From positions 1-35,284 of the forward strand of contig JAHFTD010000018.1 of NCBI GenBank assembly GCA_023269565.1: a DNA stretch of 35,284 nt, in the 5' to 3' direction. The position numbers were made by a program, and so were the translations under genes. Shown in pieces: positions 1-9,443 of the stretch (the stretch's first letter is position 1; every line of letters starts with the position of its first letter). A model generated the notes under the pieces. It saw nothing but the letters and a program-made list of their open reading frames with translations, was not told where the DNA came from and did no database searches. This stretch comes from Opitutaceae bacterium (GTDB taxonomy: Bacteria; Verrucomicrobiota; Verrucomicrobiia; Opitutales; Opitutaceae).

Positions 1-1204
1 CGCGCGCATTGAGCGCAAATGTCGACCTTAAGAGAACCGCAGTCGCCTCGCTCAATTGGACCTCGCCTGGCAATCCATGCGACTCCATCCGGCTCGCAGT
101 GTTCACCGTGTCGCCCCACATGTCGTAGATGAATTTTTTGCGCCCGATCACGCCGGCGACCACCGGGCCTGAGTTCAGCCCGATGCGCAGGGCCAGTGTT
201 TCGCGGGTCTCGGCGGCGATGCGCGCCACGGCGATCAACATGTCCTTGCCCATGCGCGCGGCGGCGACCGCGTGTTGGGTGCGCGGCGCGGGTAGACCTG
301 CCGCCGCCATATAGGCGTCGCCGATCGTCTTGATTTTTTCAAGGCCGTGCTTCTCCGCCAGGGCGTCGAACTCGGAGAAGATCAGATCAAGCAAGCGCAC
401 CAGATCCTGCGGCGACTTCTTTTCAGACAGGGCCGTGAAGCCCACGATGTCGGCAAAAAGCACGGTCACTTCCGCACTGTGGTCGGCGATCGATCCCGGG
501 GAATCCTTCAACCGCTCGGCAATGGAGGCGGGCAGCACATTGAGCAGCAGCCGTTCGGAACGCTCGCGCTCCTGGCCGAGCAGGCGCAAGTTGAGGAATT
601 CCCGCCGCACGGTTTGGTCGAATTGGTAGCCGGCGATCATGCCAAAAATGTTCGCGGCCAGCAGCGCGCCCGCCTGCTGTCCCAGCTCCGGCCAGGCCAG
701 CGCACCTGTGTGGTTGAAATAACCGAGATGGACGATCGCGGAGCTCCACCCCGCCAGGCAGGCCATGGGAAATCGCAGACGGAAAATATTGTAGATATTC
801 AACGTGTGCATCAGCAGCAGACTCAGCTCGAACGTGCTGAGTGTGCTCAGTGGGAGCATCGAAGTAAGTCCCACCCCGCCCACCGTTATGAGCACACAGC
901 CCGCCCCCACGATGAATTGCTGCCGGCGCAGAAACGACGGCAAGTGGCTGCGCACATACAGCCAGAGCATGCCGGCGATGAACGCCACCAACGGCCAGAC
1001 AAACCGCACCCGGGCATCACGGAACTCGGGAAAGAATCGCGGCAGCAGCAGCCAGAAAAAACCAGCCAGAACCGCCACCAACAGCACGGTCACACGGATC
1101 GGCCTCAACATCTTGCGCGCCCGCTCTTCGCGGAAGGCCTGCTCCAGCGCTGCGTCGGCGAAATGCAGCGTGAAGGGATTCAAACGGGCCGGATCGTCGT
1201 TCAT
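1..1204 (-). CDS. membrane adenylate cyclase, class III (3' end cut off by the window edge)
   Basis: Predicted to make cAMP from ATP at the inner membrane. Translating back from the ATG at 1204 gives about 400 residues that stay open to base 1. Residues about 33-200 hold around six hydrophobic helices, followed by a short linker and a class III cyclase domain. FADIVGFT (250-257, metal Asp252) and KTIGDAYM (second metal Asp296) are intact. The purine-specifying pair looks like adenylate cyclase: Lys292 and the Asp of IYDMWGDTVN, rather than the Glu/Cys of guanylate cyclases. The transition-state Asn/Arg are seen in DTVNTASRM. Only a few tens of residues should be missing. It starts 13 bases after the MBOAT gene and is probably co-transcribed with it. 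What its membrane part senses is unknown. Confidence 0.9.
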   Translation of the reverse strand, partial: MNDDPARLNPFTLHFADAALEQAFREERARKMLRPIRVTVLLVAVLAGFFWLLLPRFFPEFRDARVRFVWPLVAFIAGMLWLYVRSHLPSFLRRQQFIVGAGCVLITVGGVGLTSMLPLSTLSTFELSLLLMHTLNIYNIFRLRFPMACLAGWSSAIVHLGYFNHTGALAWPELGQQAGALLAANIFGMIAGYQFDQTVRREFLNLRLLGQERERSERLLLNVLPASIAERLKDSPGSIADHSAEVTVLFADIVGFTALSEKKSPQDLVRLLDLIFSEFDALAEKHGLEKIKTIGDAYMAAAGLPAPRTQHAVAAARMGKDMLIAVARIAAETRETLALRIGLNSGPVVAGVIGRKKFIYDMWGDTVNTASRMESHGLPGEVQLSEATAVLLRSTFALNAR

Positions 1205-1217
1205 CGTGGATGCGTTG

Positions 1218-2132
1218 TCAGGTCGGGCCGAACACGCGGCGCCAGGCTTCAGACGGGTCACTGCCGTCCATGCCGCGGACGAACAGGATGCCCGTGGCCA
1301 GCATTAGGATGGTGGTCAGGAACCAGGCCAGCGCCGGCATCTGCTGGACCAGCTGGCGGACTACGCGGGAGCCGGAAGTAGCTGCGACCAGTCCGCCCTG
1401 CAAGGTGAAGAAGGCCAGCATGCCGCCATTGAACTTCAGCGTGCCGATGTCGAAAATCAACTCGTGGAACACACCGCTCACGGCAAAGGCGGCCATCACG
1501 CCGCGTGTCGGGTGACGCCGGCCACCGGCCGGCAGGAAGACATAGCGGTGCAGCAGGTGGCTCACCGCGGTATTCCAGCGACGGGCCCAAAAATCGCCGG
1601 GGGTCAATGAGCCAAACGGATTGTTGAAACCGTCATCGTGGTCGAGCCCCTGGAGGCAGAACTTCACCAGCGTCAGGTTGCACAAGCCGGCCACGAGCAG
1701 GTAGAGCCCCGCCTGGGTGGTGAACAGCTGGATCGGATTATCCGCGTCGAGCCGGGGCACCAGGAGCACGAGCAGCCAGACGAGCCCGAGTTGGACCACG
1801 GCCCGGAGGAGAGTGACCGCGGCTCGCCGTGGATCCGGCCGGAGGGGAGTTTCCCAACGCACGACCGGCAGCAACGTGACCATGAAAAACTGGAAATCGA
1901 GTTTGCCCTGCGGCCGGGCATGGCCCGCGGCGTAGAGCAGCGCCTTGATGAACAGCAGGCTGGTCACGATGGCGGCAACGACGCGCCAATGCGGTGCGGA
2001 CATCGGCAGCAACAGGGGCAGCACACAGCTTGCAAGCGCCGCAGTGCACAGGAGCCGTGGCCGGTTTCGCAGCAACACCAGCGCCAAAGGCAGGACGGCA
2101 AGCGCGATCAAGCCGGGCACGAGGGGAATCAT
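1218..2132 (-). CDS. MBOAT-family membrane O-acyltransferase (wax-synthase-like)
   Basis: A 304-residue polytopic membrane protein that probably transfers an acyl group to a hydroxyl of a lipid or glycan at the inner membrane. About eight hydrophobic segments are visible. The family core is present: FWARRWN at residues 181-187, and the presumed catalytic histidine in SGVFHEL (His223) inside a hydrophobic helix. This arrangement fits the short wax-synthase/MBOAT_2 branch better than the alginate AlgI branch, which is longer. The start is an ATG without a good ribosome-binding site. The stop is 13 bases before the adenylate cyclase start, so the two are likely one transcript. The substrate cannot be read from the sequence. 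Confidence 0.75.
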   Translation of the reverse strand: MIPLVPGLIALAVLPLALVLLRNRPRLLCTAALASCVLPLLLPMSAPHWRVVAAIVTSLLFIKALLYAAGHARPQGKLDFQFFMVTLLPVVRWETPLRPDPRRAAVTLLRAVVQLGLVWLLVLLVPRLDADNPIQLFTTQAGLYLLVAGLCNLTLVKFCLQGLDHDDGFNNPFGSLTPGDFWARRWNTAVSHLLHRYVFLPAGGRRHPTRGVMAAFAVSGVFHELIFDIGTLKFNGGMLAFFTLQGGLVAATSGSRVVRQLVQQMPALAWFLTTILMLATGILFVRGMDGSDPSEAWRRVFGPT

Positions 2133-2348
2133 CAGGAGGGGTCCTCAGTTCGAATGAACGATCGCCCTGCCGGTGTGCCGCCAACGAGAGGAGTCGTGGA
2201 TCCAGTGGAGATCAGCGATCTCGCACGACAATACCCAAAACACGGACTCGATCATGACCTAGCCAGTAACAAGCAGCAGCTGACAAGTGGCAAGAAATGA
2301 ATGCAGCCAGCGTGCTGATACTTGGTCCTTGCCGTTTTTACGTCCTTG
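2133..2348. other. intergenic gap with a degenerate 7-base-period stretch
   Basis: This is the largest gap in the minus-strand cluster (216 bases), and no gene or RNA was recognised in it. Around 2259-2293 the minus strand reads CTTGCCA, CTTGTCA, GCTGCTG, CTTGTTA, CTGGCTA, a loose seven-base periodicity like the clearer heptamer repeats elsewhere in the window. The gap presumably separates two transcription units and should hold the promoter of the MBOAT/cyclase pair, but no convincing promoter hexamers or terminator hairpin were found. Confidence 0.4.
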
Positions 2349-4097
2349 CTAAGGGGTGGCGCTTTGCCGGTCGTAGAGGGAGCGGTAGAGAGCGTTGCCG
2401 GCGTAGAGCGAGGCGTGGTTGCCCTGCGCGACAATGGCGCCCTTGTCGAACACGAGGATGCGCGAGGCGTCGCGGATGGTGCTGAAACGGTGCGCGATGA
2501 TGAGCACAGTGCGGCCGACGAGGAGCTTGCGGAGCGCGTCCTGCACGGCGGCTTCGCTCTCGGAGTCGAGGGAACTGGTGGCCTCGTCAAGGATGAGGAT
2601 GGGGGCCTGCCGCAGGAAGGCGCGGGCGATAGCGACGCGCTGCTTCTGGCCACCGGAGAGGAGCGCGCCGCGCTCACCGACGATGGTGTCGTAGCCGCGC
2701 GGGAGCGTGCGGATGAAGTCGTCGGCGTGGGCGTCGACGGCGGCGGCCATGACCTGGTCGTGCGTGGCGCCGGCGAGGCCGAGCAGGAGATTGTTGTAGA
2801 TGGTGTCGTTGAAGAGGACGGGTTCCTGCGAGACGAGGGCGATGTTGCGGCGGAGGTCGGCGAGGCGCATGGCGCGGACGTCGATGCCGTCGAGGGTGAG
2901 GCGCCCGGTGCCGACCTCATAAAAACGCGGGACGAGGTTGGCGAAGGTGGACTTGCCCGCGCCGCTCGGGCCGACGAGCGCGCAGACGGTGCCGGCGGGG
3001 ATGACAGCGCTGACGCCGCGGAGGGCGGGTGGGTCGCCGTTGTAGGAGAACGAGACGCCCTCGAATGCGATCTCGCCGCGGAGGCGACCGACGGGCACGG
3101 GCGCCGCGGGGTCGGTGATGGAGAGTGGCTCGTGCAGGATGACTTCGAGGCGGTCGAGCGAGGCGGCGCCGCGGTTGAGTTCGCTGTTGAGGTAGCCGAT
3201 TTTTTTGATCGGTTCGTAGCAGAGGTAGAGTGCGGTAATGATGGAGATGAAGGTTTCCCATTTCACACCGGAGCGGTGGGCAAAGACGAGCGTCGTCCCG
3301 ATGCCAAGGGCGGAGAGGATCTCGATGGCCGGGGTGAGTGCCTGCGCATACTTGACGATCTTCATCTGGGCGAGGACGAGCCCGCGGGTGGCGGCGGCGA
3401 AGCGGTCGGTCTCGCGCTGCTCGAGGCCGAAGGCGCGGACCTCGCGGGCGGCGGAGAGATTCTCGGCGAAATGCGTGGTGACGTCGCCGAGCTGGCTCTG
3501 CATCTGCTCGGCGCGCTTGACGATCTTCTTGCCTACGTAATGGACGGGCAGGACGGCGAGCGGCACGACGGCGAGGCAGACGAGCACGAGCAGGGCGCCG
3601 TCGGTGGTGAACGCCTGCCAGACGAGGAACCCGAGCGCGCCGAGCAGCGCCATGGGCTGCTTGACGCCGTCGTTGGCCATGAGCGTAAGCGTGAACTGCA
3701 GCTGGGCGGTGTCGGCGAGGCCGCGGGAAAGGAGGTCGCCGGCGGAGCGCCGCTGGAGGAACGAGAGCGGCAGGAGCTGGAGCTTGCCGAAATAGTCGAG
3801 CCGGATGGCCTCGAGGATGCGCACGCCGGCCAGCTGCACATAGTAGCTGTTGAGGTAGCTGGCGACGGCACGGAGCAGGAACAGCATCGGCACACTGGCG
3901 GCGACGAGCACGACGGTGGCCATCGCCATGGGCGGGCCGCTGTGGTCGAAGATCGGCGGGAAGACATATTTGATCAGCGTGGGCAGGCCGAGGCCGCTGG
4001 TCGCGCCGAAGAGCAGGCCGTAGACCACGGCGGCCGTGACGGGACCGCGCACCGCCCGGAGGTAGCGGAAATAAGGTCGAAAGCGGCGCAGGGTCAT
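2349..4097 (-). CDS. MsbA-like ABC exporter half-transporter
   Basis: A 582-residue fused exporter that probably works as a homodimer moving a lipid or hydrophobic compound out of the inner membrane. The membrane domain spans residues about 20-310. The nucleotide-binding domain follows with Walker A GPSGAGKST (376-384), Q-loop Gln424, signature LSGGQ (480-484), Walker B ending in Asp504-Glu505, and H-loop His536. All catalytic residues are intact. Its length is that of MsbA/LmrA-type half-transporters. It is the last gene of the minus-strand run, 81 bases after oppC, with a repeat in the gap. The membrane-NBD fusion is an exporter architecture, so it is unlikely to be the missing ATPase of the neighbouring Opp permease. 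The substrate is unknown, and msbA is not assigned on similarity alone. Confidence 0.9.
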   Translation of the reverse strand: MTLRRFRPYFRYLRAVRGPVTAAVVYGLLFGATSGLGLPTLIKYVFPPIFDHSGPPMAMATVVLVAASVPMLFLLRAVASYLNSYYVQLAGVRILEAIRLDYFGKLQLLPLSFLQRRSAGDLLSRGLADTAQLQFTLTLMANDGVKQPMALLGALGFLVWQAFTTDGALLVLVCLAVVPLAVLPVHYVGKKIVKRAEQMQSQLGDVTTHFAENLSAAREVRAFGLEQRETDRFAAATRGLVLAQMKIVKYAQALTPAIEILSALGIGTTLVFAHRSGVKWETFISIITALYLCYEPIKKIGYLNSELNRGAASLDRLEVILHEPLSITDPAAPVPVGRLRGEIAFEGVSFSYNGDPPALRGVSAVIPAGTVCALVGPSGAGKSTFANLVPRFYEVGTGRLTLDGIDVRAMRLADLRRNIALVSQEPVLFNDTIYNNLLLGLAGATHDQVMAAAVDAHADDFIRTLPRGYDTIVGERGALLSGGQKQRVAIARAFLRQAPILILDEATSSLDSESEAAVQDALRKLLVGRTVLIIAHRFSTIRDASRILVFDKGAIVAQGNHASLYAGNALYRSLYDRQSATP

Positions 4098-4107
4098 GGG
4101 CGGGGGT

Positions 4108-4142
4108 CAGAATCCAGAATTCGGAATCCGGAATCGAGCAGG
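4108..4142. repeat. heptamer repeat, copy A (oppC-ABC exporter gap)
   Basis: Five consecutive seven-base units on the plus strand: CAGAATC, CAGAATT, CGGAATC, CGGAATC, GAGCAGG. Read on the other strand, the first 31 bases (starting CCTGCTCGATTCCGG) match the repeat inside ispE at 14686-14718 with 28 identities, so the two copies are related by more than composition. It lies 11 bases upstream of the ABC exporter start, between that gene and oppC. Confidence 0.75.
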
Positions 4143-4178
4143 AAATACTACGTAACCAGAGGGCGGGGCGGGTTCCAC

Positions 4179-5086
4179 TTAATCCTTCGAGCCGCGGACG
4201 TCGAGGGCGTCGCGCAGGCCGTCGCCGAGGAAGTTGAGCGAGAGGAGCGTGAGCGAAAAGACCGAGCCGGGGAAGACGAGCAGCCACCAGAACTCCTCCA
4301 TCTTCTCGGCGCCGTCCTTGATCAGCGTGCCCCACGAGCTCATCGGCGGCTGGACGCCGAGGCCGAGGAAGCTGAGGAAAGCCTCGAGGAGCATGACGGA
4401 GGGAATGGTGAGCGTCGTGTAGACGATGATCGGCCCGAGGATGTTGGGGATCATGTGCCGGAAAATGATGCGGCGGTTGCTCAGGCCGAGCGAACGGGCG
4501 GCCTCGATGAATTCCATTTTCTTGAGCGACAGGATCTGGCCGCGGACGATACGCGCCATCGTCAGCCACTCGACGGCGCCGATGGCGACGAAAAGCAGGA
4601 TGATGTTCCGGCCGAAGAACACCATGAGCAGGATGACGAAGATGGTGAACGGCAGCGCATAGAGGATGTCGACGAGGCGCATCATCAGGATGTCGGTTTT
4701 GCCACCGACATAGCCGGCGATGGCGCCGTAACTGACGCCGATGGTCAGCGCGACGAACGTGGCGCTGAGCCCGACGCCGAGCGAGATGCGGCCGCCGTAG
4801 AGCAGACGCACAAGCAGGTCGCGCCCGAGGGTGTCGGTGCCGAGCCAGTGCGCCGCGCCCGGGGCGGTCGCGCCAAGGTCGAGGTTCTGGTCCTGGTAGG
4901 AGGCCTGCAGGAACCACGGGCCGGAGGTGCAGAGAACGGTGAGGACGAAAAGCGCGGCGCCGCCGGCGACGGCAAGGCGATTCTGGCGCAACCGGTGCCA
5001 GGCGTCGCCCCAGAGAGAATGGCCGGATTCAAGCTGCGCCGGGTCGGACGCGGAGAGCGAGGGGGGAGGAACGGCCGGCGCGAGGT

Positions 5087-5090
<4 letters not shown>
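4179..5090 (-). CDS. oppC: oligopeptide ABC transporter permease, OppC/DppC type
   Basis: Inner-membrane channel subunit of a peptide importer, 303 residues from the ATG at 5090. That start overlaps the oppB stop in ATGA and is preferred over an in-frame ATG at 5117. The N-terminal cytoplasmic segment, the first membrane helix, the family HWLGTDTLGRD motif and a five-helix permease core are present. The EAA loop that docks the ATPase is clear (EAARSLGLSNRRIIFRHMIPN begins the motif). The protein ends soon after LNFLGDGLRDALD, typical of OppC. It works with OppB next to it and the four binding lipoproteins upstream. No cognate OppD/OppF ATPase gene is in the window. Confidence 0.93.
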
Positions 5091-6007
<917 letters not shown>

Positions 6008-6077
6008 GGCGCGCGGTCAGGATTCAGGAAGCGGTTAACGGTAGCCAGTCGGAAATCACCGGCGCGCGGCGGTCGGC
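6008..6077. other. oppA-oppB spacer with short heptamer-like repeats
   Basis: This 70-base gap contains two adjoining seven-base units, TCAGGAT and TCAGGAA (6017-6030). On the minus strand a looser periodic stretch follows (GCTACCG, TTAACCG, CTTCCTG, AATCCTG). It resembles the dispersed heptamers at 4108 and 14686 but is too short and diverged to be sure. Confidence 0.4.
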
Positions 6078-7703
6078 TCAGGGGGGGTCGAGCCGGACAT
6101 CCTGCAGCGGGTGCATCTCCAGCAGCGTGCCGTGCCAGCCGCGCACCGAGGGATGGCGGAGGCGAAACCGTATTTCGTGGAGCAGCGGCGCGACCGGGGC
6201 GTCAGTGAGCAGCAGGGTTTCCGCGTCGGCCAGCAGGGCGAAGCGGTGCGCAGGGTCGAGTTGGTGGTTGGCCTCGTCGATCAGCCGGTCGTAGGCGGGG
6301 TTGGCGTAGCGCGGGTGGTTGTTGCCGGCACCGGTGAGCCAGAGGCTGAGAAAAGTATTCGGGTCGCCGTAGTCGCCGAAGTAGCTGTCGAGAGCGAACT
6401 GGTATTCGCCGCGGTTGAGGCTGGTGAAGAAGAGGCGGTTCTCCTGGCTGGCGAGCGCGACCTGGACGCCGAGGTTCTTCCGCCACATTTCCTGCAATGC
6501 CTGCGCGAGATCGTGCGAGCGGTCGGAGGCGTCGAACCGGAACTCGACCCGCGGGAAGCCGCGGCCGTCGGGGTAGCCGGCCTCGGCGAGGAGGTGACGG
6601 GCGCGTTCCACGTCGAGTCCCATCGCGGCCGGCCCGCGGTAGTTGTAGCCGAAGCCCGGCGGAGAGGCGCTGGGGGCGGCAGACGCCAGCCGCGGCACAG
6701 GGAAGTTGGCCAGCTGCGTGCGGTCGGCGGCCAGTCCGAAGGCGAGGCGCACGCGCGGATCGTTGAAGGGCGGACCGGCGAGGTTAAAGGAGATGAATCG
6801 CGTCTGATACCACGGACTCTCCAGCAGCACCGTGGGCTGCGTGCGGCGGTAGAGGTCGATTTTGTTCGCGGGCACATCGTAGGTGAGCTGCAGCTGGCCG
6901 GTGCGGAAGGCGCGCTCCTCCACCTCCGAGCTCTCGATGGGATGGTAATGGATTTCCTGCAACTGCACGCGGGCGGCGTCCCAGTAATATGGATTTTTCC
7001 GGACGATGAGTTCCTGGTTCTGCCGCCAGGAAACGAGGGCGAAGGGGCCGTTGCCCACGAGTTTCCCCGGCATGGACCAGCCGGTGTAAGGTTCGTCGAT
7101 CCGGCCGGCCTTCAGCACGGTGGGGGCGTGCACCGGGAACCACGCGATGTGCGCCAGCAGCGTGAGGAAGTAGGGGCAGGGATGCTCCAACTCGTAACGG
7201 ACGGTGCCGGCGTCGGGGGCCTTGACGCCAACTTTCGCGAAGTCCGTCTGCCGGCCCTGCAAATAGTCGCGAGCGCCGCGCAGGACATGAAACAGGTAGG
7301 AATATTCCGCGCCGAGCGCGGCCGAGCACATGCGGCGGGCGGAGAAGACGAAATCCTCCGCCGTCACCGGGTCGCCGTTGGACCAGCGGGCGTTGGCGCG
7401 CAGATGAAACGTCCAGACGAGACCGTCGGGCGACACCTCCCAGCGTTCCGCCACGCCCGGCACCGGGTGCAGGTCGATGGGGTCGAAGTTCACGAGGCCC
7501 TCGAAGAGGGCCATCGTGGTGTAGAAGGCGGAGTCGTCGAAGTTGTGGTGCGGGTCGAGGTCGCGCGGGTCGGAGAGGTTGCCGAGATGGAGCACCTGTT
7601 CGCGGAAACCGCGCTCGACGTTGGTCGGCTGCTTGGCACAGGAAACCAGCAGGAGCGCGGCCAGAGTGGTCGTGATAAGGCGGGGAACGGCGGGAAGGAG
7701 CAT
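6078..7703 (-). CDS. oligopeptide-binding lipoprotein (SBP family 5), fourth of four tandem copies
   Basis: Extracytoplasmic peptide-binding protein of about 541 residues, expected to hand peptides to OppBC. I chose the ATG at 7703 because it gives a compact lipoprotein signal, MLLPAVPRLI then LLVSC with the lipidated cysteine at residue 22; an upstream in-frame start would bury this signal. Family 5 features follow: LSDPRDLDPH near the mature N-terminus, the PVPGVAERWEVSPDGLVWTF segment, WSNGDPVTAEDF, and LLAEAGYPDGRGFP in the C-terminal lobe. It is the copy nearest the permeases and follows its paralogue by 55 bases. It differs enough from the other three that ligand preference may differ. 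Confidence 0.9.
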   Translation of the reverse strand: MLLPAVPRLITTTLAALLLVSCAKQPTNVERGFREQVLHLGNLSDPRDLDPHHNFDDSAFYTTMALFEGLVNFDPIDLHPVPGVAERWEVSPDGLVWTFHLRANARWSNGDPVTAEDFVFSARRMCSAALGAEYSYLFHVLRGARDYLQGRQTDFAKVGVKAPDAGTVRYELEHPCPYFLTLLAHIAWFPVHAPTVLKAGRIDEPYTGWSMPGKLVGNGPFALVSWRQNQELIVRKNPYYWDAARVQLQEIHYHPIESSEVEERAFRTGQLQLTYDVPANKIDLYRRTQPTVLLESPWYQTRFISFNLAGPPFNDPRVRLAFGLAADRTQLANFPVPRLASAAPSASPPGFGYNYRGPAAMGLDVERARHLLAEAGYPDGRGFPRVEFRFDASDRSHDLAQALQEMWRKNLGVQVALASQENRLFFTSLNRGEYQFALDSYFGDYGDPNTFLSLWLTGAGNNHPRYANPAYDRLIDEANHQLDPAHRFALLADAETLLLTDAPVAPLLHEIRFRLRHPSVRGWHGTLLEMHPLQDVRLDPP

Positions 7704-7758
7704 GGAACCGGCAGCGAGAAAACAAGTGTCCGCTGCAATGGCAAGCCGCACCGGCCGC

Positions 7759-9378
7759 TCAGGGCCCCAGCCACATGCCCTGATAAGGATGGTAGTCGAG
7801 CAGGTTGGGGTAACGGCCGCGGACGGACGGGGCGACGAGGTGCTGCGAGGTATAGTGATACAGCGGCAGGACGGGCAGGTCGCGCATCAGGGCGTCTTCG
7901 GCCTGCCGGTAGAGTTCGTGGCGGGCGGCCTGGTCGCGCTCATCGAGCGCGGCGCGAACGAGCCGGTCGAATTCCGGATTGGCGTAGCCGGCGACATTCT
8001 GGCCGCCGCCGGTCAGGTGCACGCTGAGAAAGGCGTGCGGGTCCAGGTAGTCGCCCACCCAGCCGCCGCGGGCCAGCGCGTATTTGCGCTGCACGCGCTC
8101 GGCGTGGAAGACGCGGCCCTCGATGTTGGCGAGGTTGACGCGCACGCCGAGATTCTTCTCCCACATCTGCTGCAACACCTCGGCCACATGCTGGTGGCGG
8201 GCGCTGACGTCGTAACTCAGGTTGGCGGACGGGAAGCCGCGGCCGTCGGGGTAGCCCGCCTCGGCCAGCAAACGCCGCGCCGCGGCGGGGTCGAAGCGCA
8301 GCGCGTGCTCGCCGGTGAAGCGGTAACCGTCGGTGCCCGGCGGCACGAGTCCGGCGGCGGGCAACAAGTGCTGCTGCGACTGGCTGGCGGCGAGCGACGC
8401 GCGGTCGATGGCGAGCGCGAAGGCGCGGCGCACGCGCGGATCGTCGAACGGCGGCCGCGCGAGATTGAACTCGTAGAGGTAAGTGGAAAAGAATGGCACC
8501 ACCTGCAGCTCGCCGGGGGCCGTTTCGGCGTAGGTCGCCAGCTTGCTCGCGGGCACGAACTCGGTGACATGGAGCTGGCCGGAGCGATAGGCGCGTTCCT
8601 CGGTGTCGGCGTTCTCGATGAGATGGAAATGGATTTCCTGCAGGCGCACGTTCCGTGCGCCCCAGTAGCGCGGGTTTTTTCTCACCACGATCTCCTCGCC
8701 GTGGCGCCACGCCGCGAGCGTGAACGGCCCGTTGCCCACCAGCTCGCCCGGACTGGCCCAGCCGGTGTAGGGCGCATCGAAGGCCCCGTGCGCCTCCACC
8801 GTGGCGCGGTGCACCGGCATCCACATGAAGCCGCCGACGAGGAAAAGCAGGTAGGGGGCGGGCTGGCGCAGTTCGAGGCGGAGCGTGCGCGCATCGAGCG
8901 CGTGCACGCCGACGGTGGAAAAGTCCGTCACCCGCCCCGCGCCGTAGTCCTCCGCGCCGCGGAGGATGTCGAAGTAGTGTTTGTAGGGTGTGGGAAAATT
9001 CGGCGACAACATGCGTCGCGCGCTGAATGCAAAGTCGTGCGCCGTCACCGGATCGCCGTTGGACCAGCGGGCGTCGGCGCGGAGGTGGAAGGTGTAGACG
9101 AGGCCGTCGGCAGAGATGTCCCAGCGCTCGGCGATGCCGGGCACGGGATGGAGGTCGCGCGGGTCGTAGCCGGTCAGGCCCTCGTAGAGCGCCATCAGCA
9201 CGTTGAAATGCGCGTTGGTCTGCATGAGCTGCGGATCGAGGTCCTGCGGCTCGGCGCCGATGTTCTGGTGCAGCACCTGTGTGCGGTTGCCGATCCCGAC
9301 GGCCGAGTCGTGGCGGCTGCAGCCGGGGATGAACGTGAGCAGCGCCAGGGCGGACACAAGGGGCAGTCGGTTCAGCAC
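7759..9378 (-). CDS. oligopeptide-binding lipoprotein (SBP family 5), third tandem copy
   Basis: About 539 residues with the same plan as its neighbours. The likely start is the GTG at 9378 (a TTG four codons upstream is also possible). The signal MLNRLPLVSALALLTFIPGC ends in a lipobox-like IPGC. Conserved blocks include PQDLDPQ, PVPGIAERWDISADGLVYTF, RWSNGDPVTAHDF, NGPFTLAAW and LLAEAGYPDGRGFP. The C-terminal lobe ends in a family-typical PVLPLYHY segment. No ribosome-binding site is visible. A 9-base inverted repeat lies just upstream, in the gap to the preceding copy. Confidence 0.9.
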   Translation of the reverse strand: MLNRLPLVSALALLTFIPGCSRHDSAVGIGNRTQVLHQNIGAEPQDLDPQLMQTNAHFNVLMALYEGLTGYDPRDLHPVPGIAERWDISADGLVYTFHLRADARWSNGDPVTAHDFAFSARRMLSPNFPTPYKHYFDILRGAEDYGAGRVTDFSTVGVHALDARTLRLELRQPAPYLLFLVGGFMWMPVHRATVEAHGAFDAPYTGWASPGELVGNGPFTLAAWRHGEEIVVRKNPRYWGARNVRLQEIHFHLIENADTEERAYRSGQLHVTEFVPASKLATYAETAPGELQVVPFFSTYLYEFNLARPPFDDPRVRRAFALAIDRASLAASQSQQHLLPAAGLVPPGTDGYRFTGEHALRFDPAAARRLLAEAGYPDGRGFPSANLSYDVSARHQHVAEVLQQMWEKNLGVRVNLANIEGRVFHAERVQRKYALARGGWVGDYLDPHAFLSVHLTGGGQNVAGYANPEFDRLVRAALDERDQAARHELYRQAEDALMRDLPVLPLYHYTSQHLVAPSVRGRYPNLLDYHPYQGMWLGP

Positions 9379-9391
9379 AGGCGGATGCAAA

Positions 9392-9437
9392 CGACCGCGG
9401 CCGCGGAGGGCAAAAGAAAACCCTTAAACCGCGGTCG
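9392..9437. promoter_or_regulatory. inverted repeat in the spacer between two binding-protein genes
   Basis: CGACCGCGG (9392-9400) and CCGCGGTCG (9429-9437) are perfect reverse complements separated by 28 bases. The structure fills most of the gap between the second and third binding-protein copies. There is no T-tract, so a terminator is unlikely. Such hairpins can protect upstream mRNA from decay in binding-protein operons (the malE-malF spacer is a known case), but that role is only an inference here. Confidence 0.4.
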
Positions 9438-9443
9438 CGGGAA

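Noticed and set aside
2349-4097. The ABC exporter gene as the ATPase of the OppBC importer
   Set aside because: It has its own six-helix domain fused to the ATPase and is an exporter-type homodimer; importers use separate OppD/OppF subunits.
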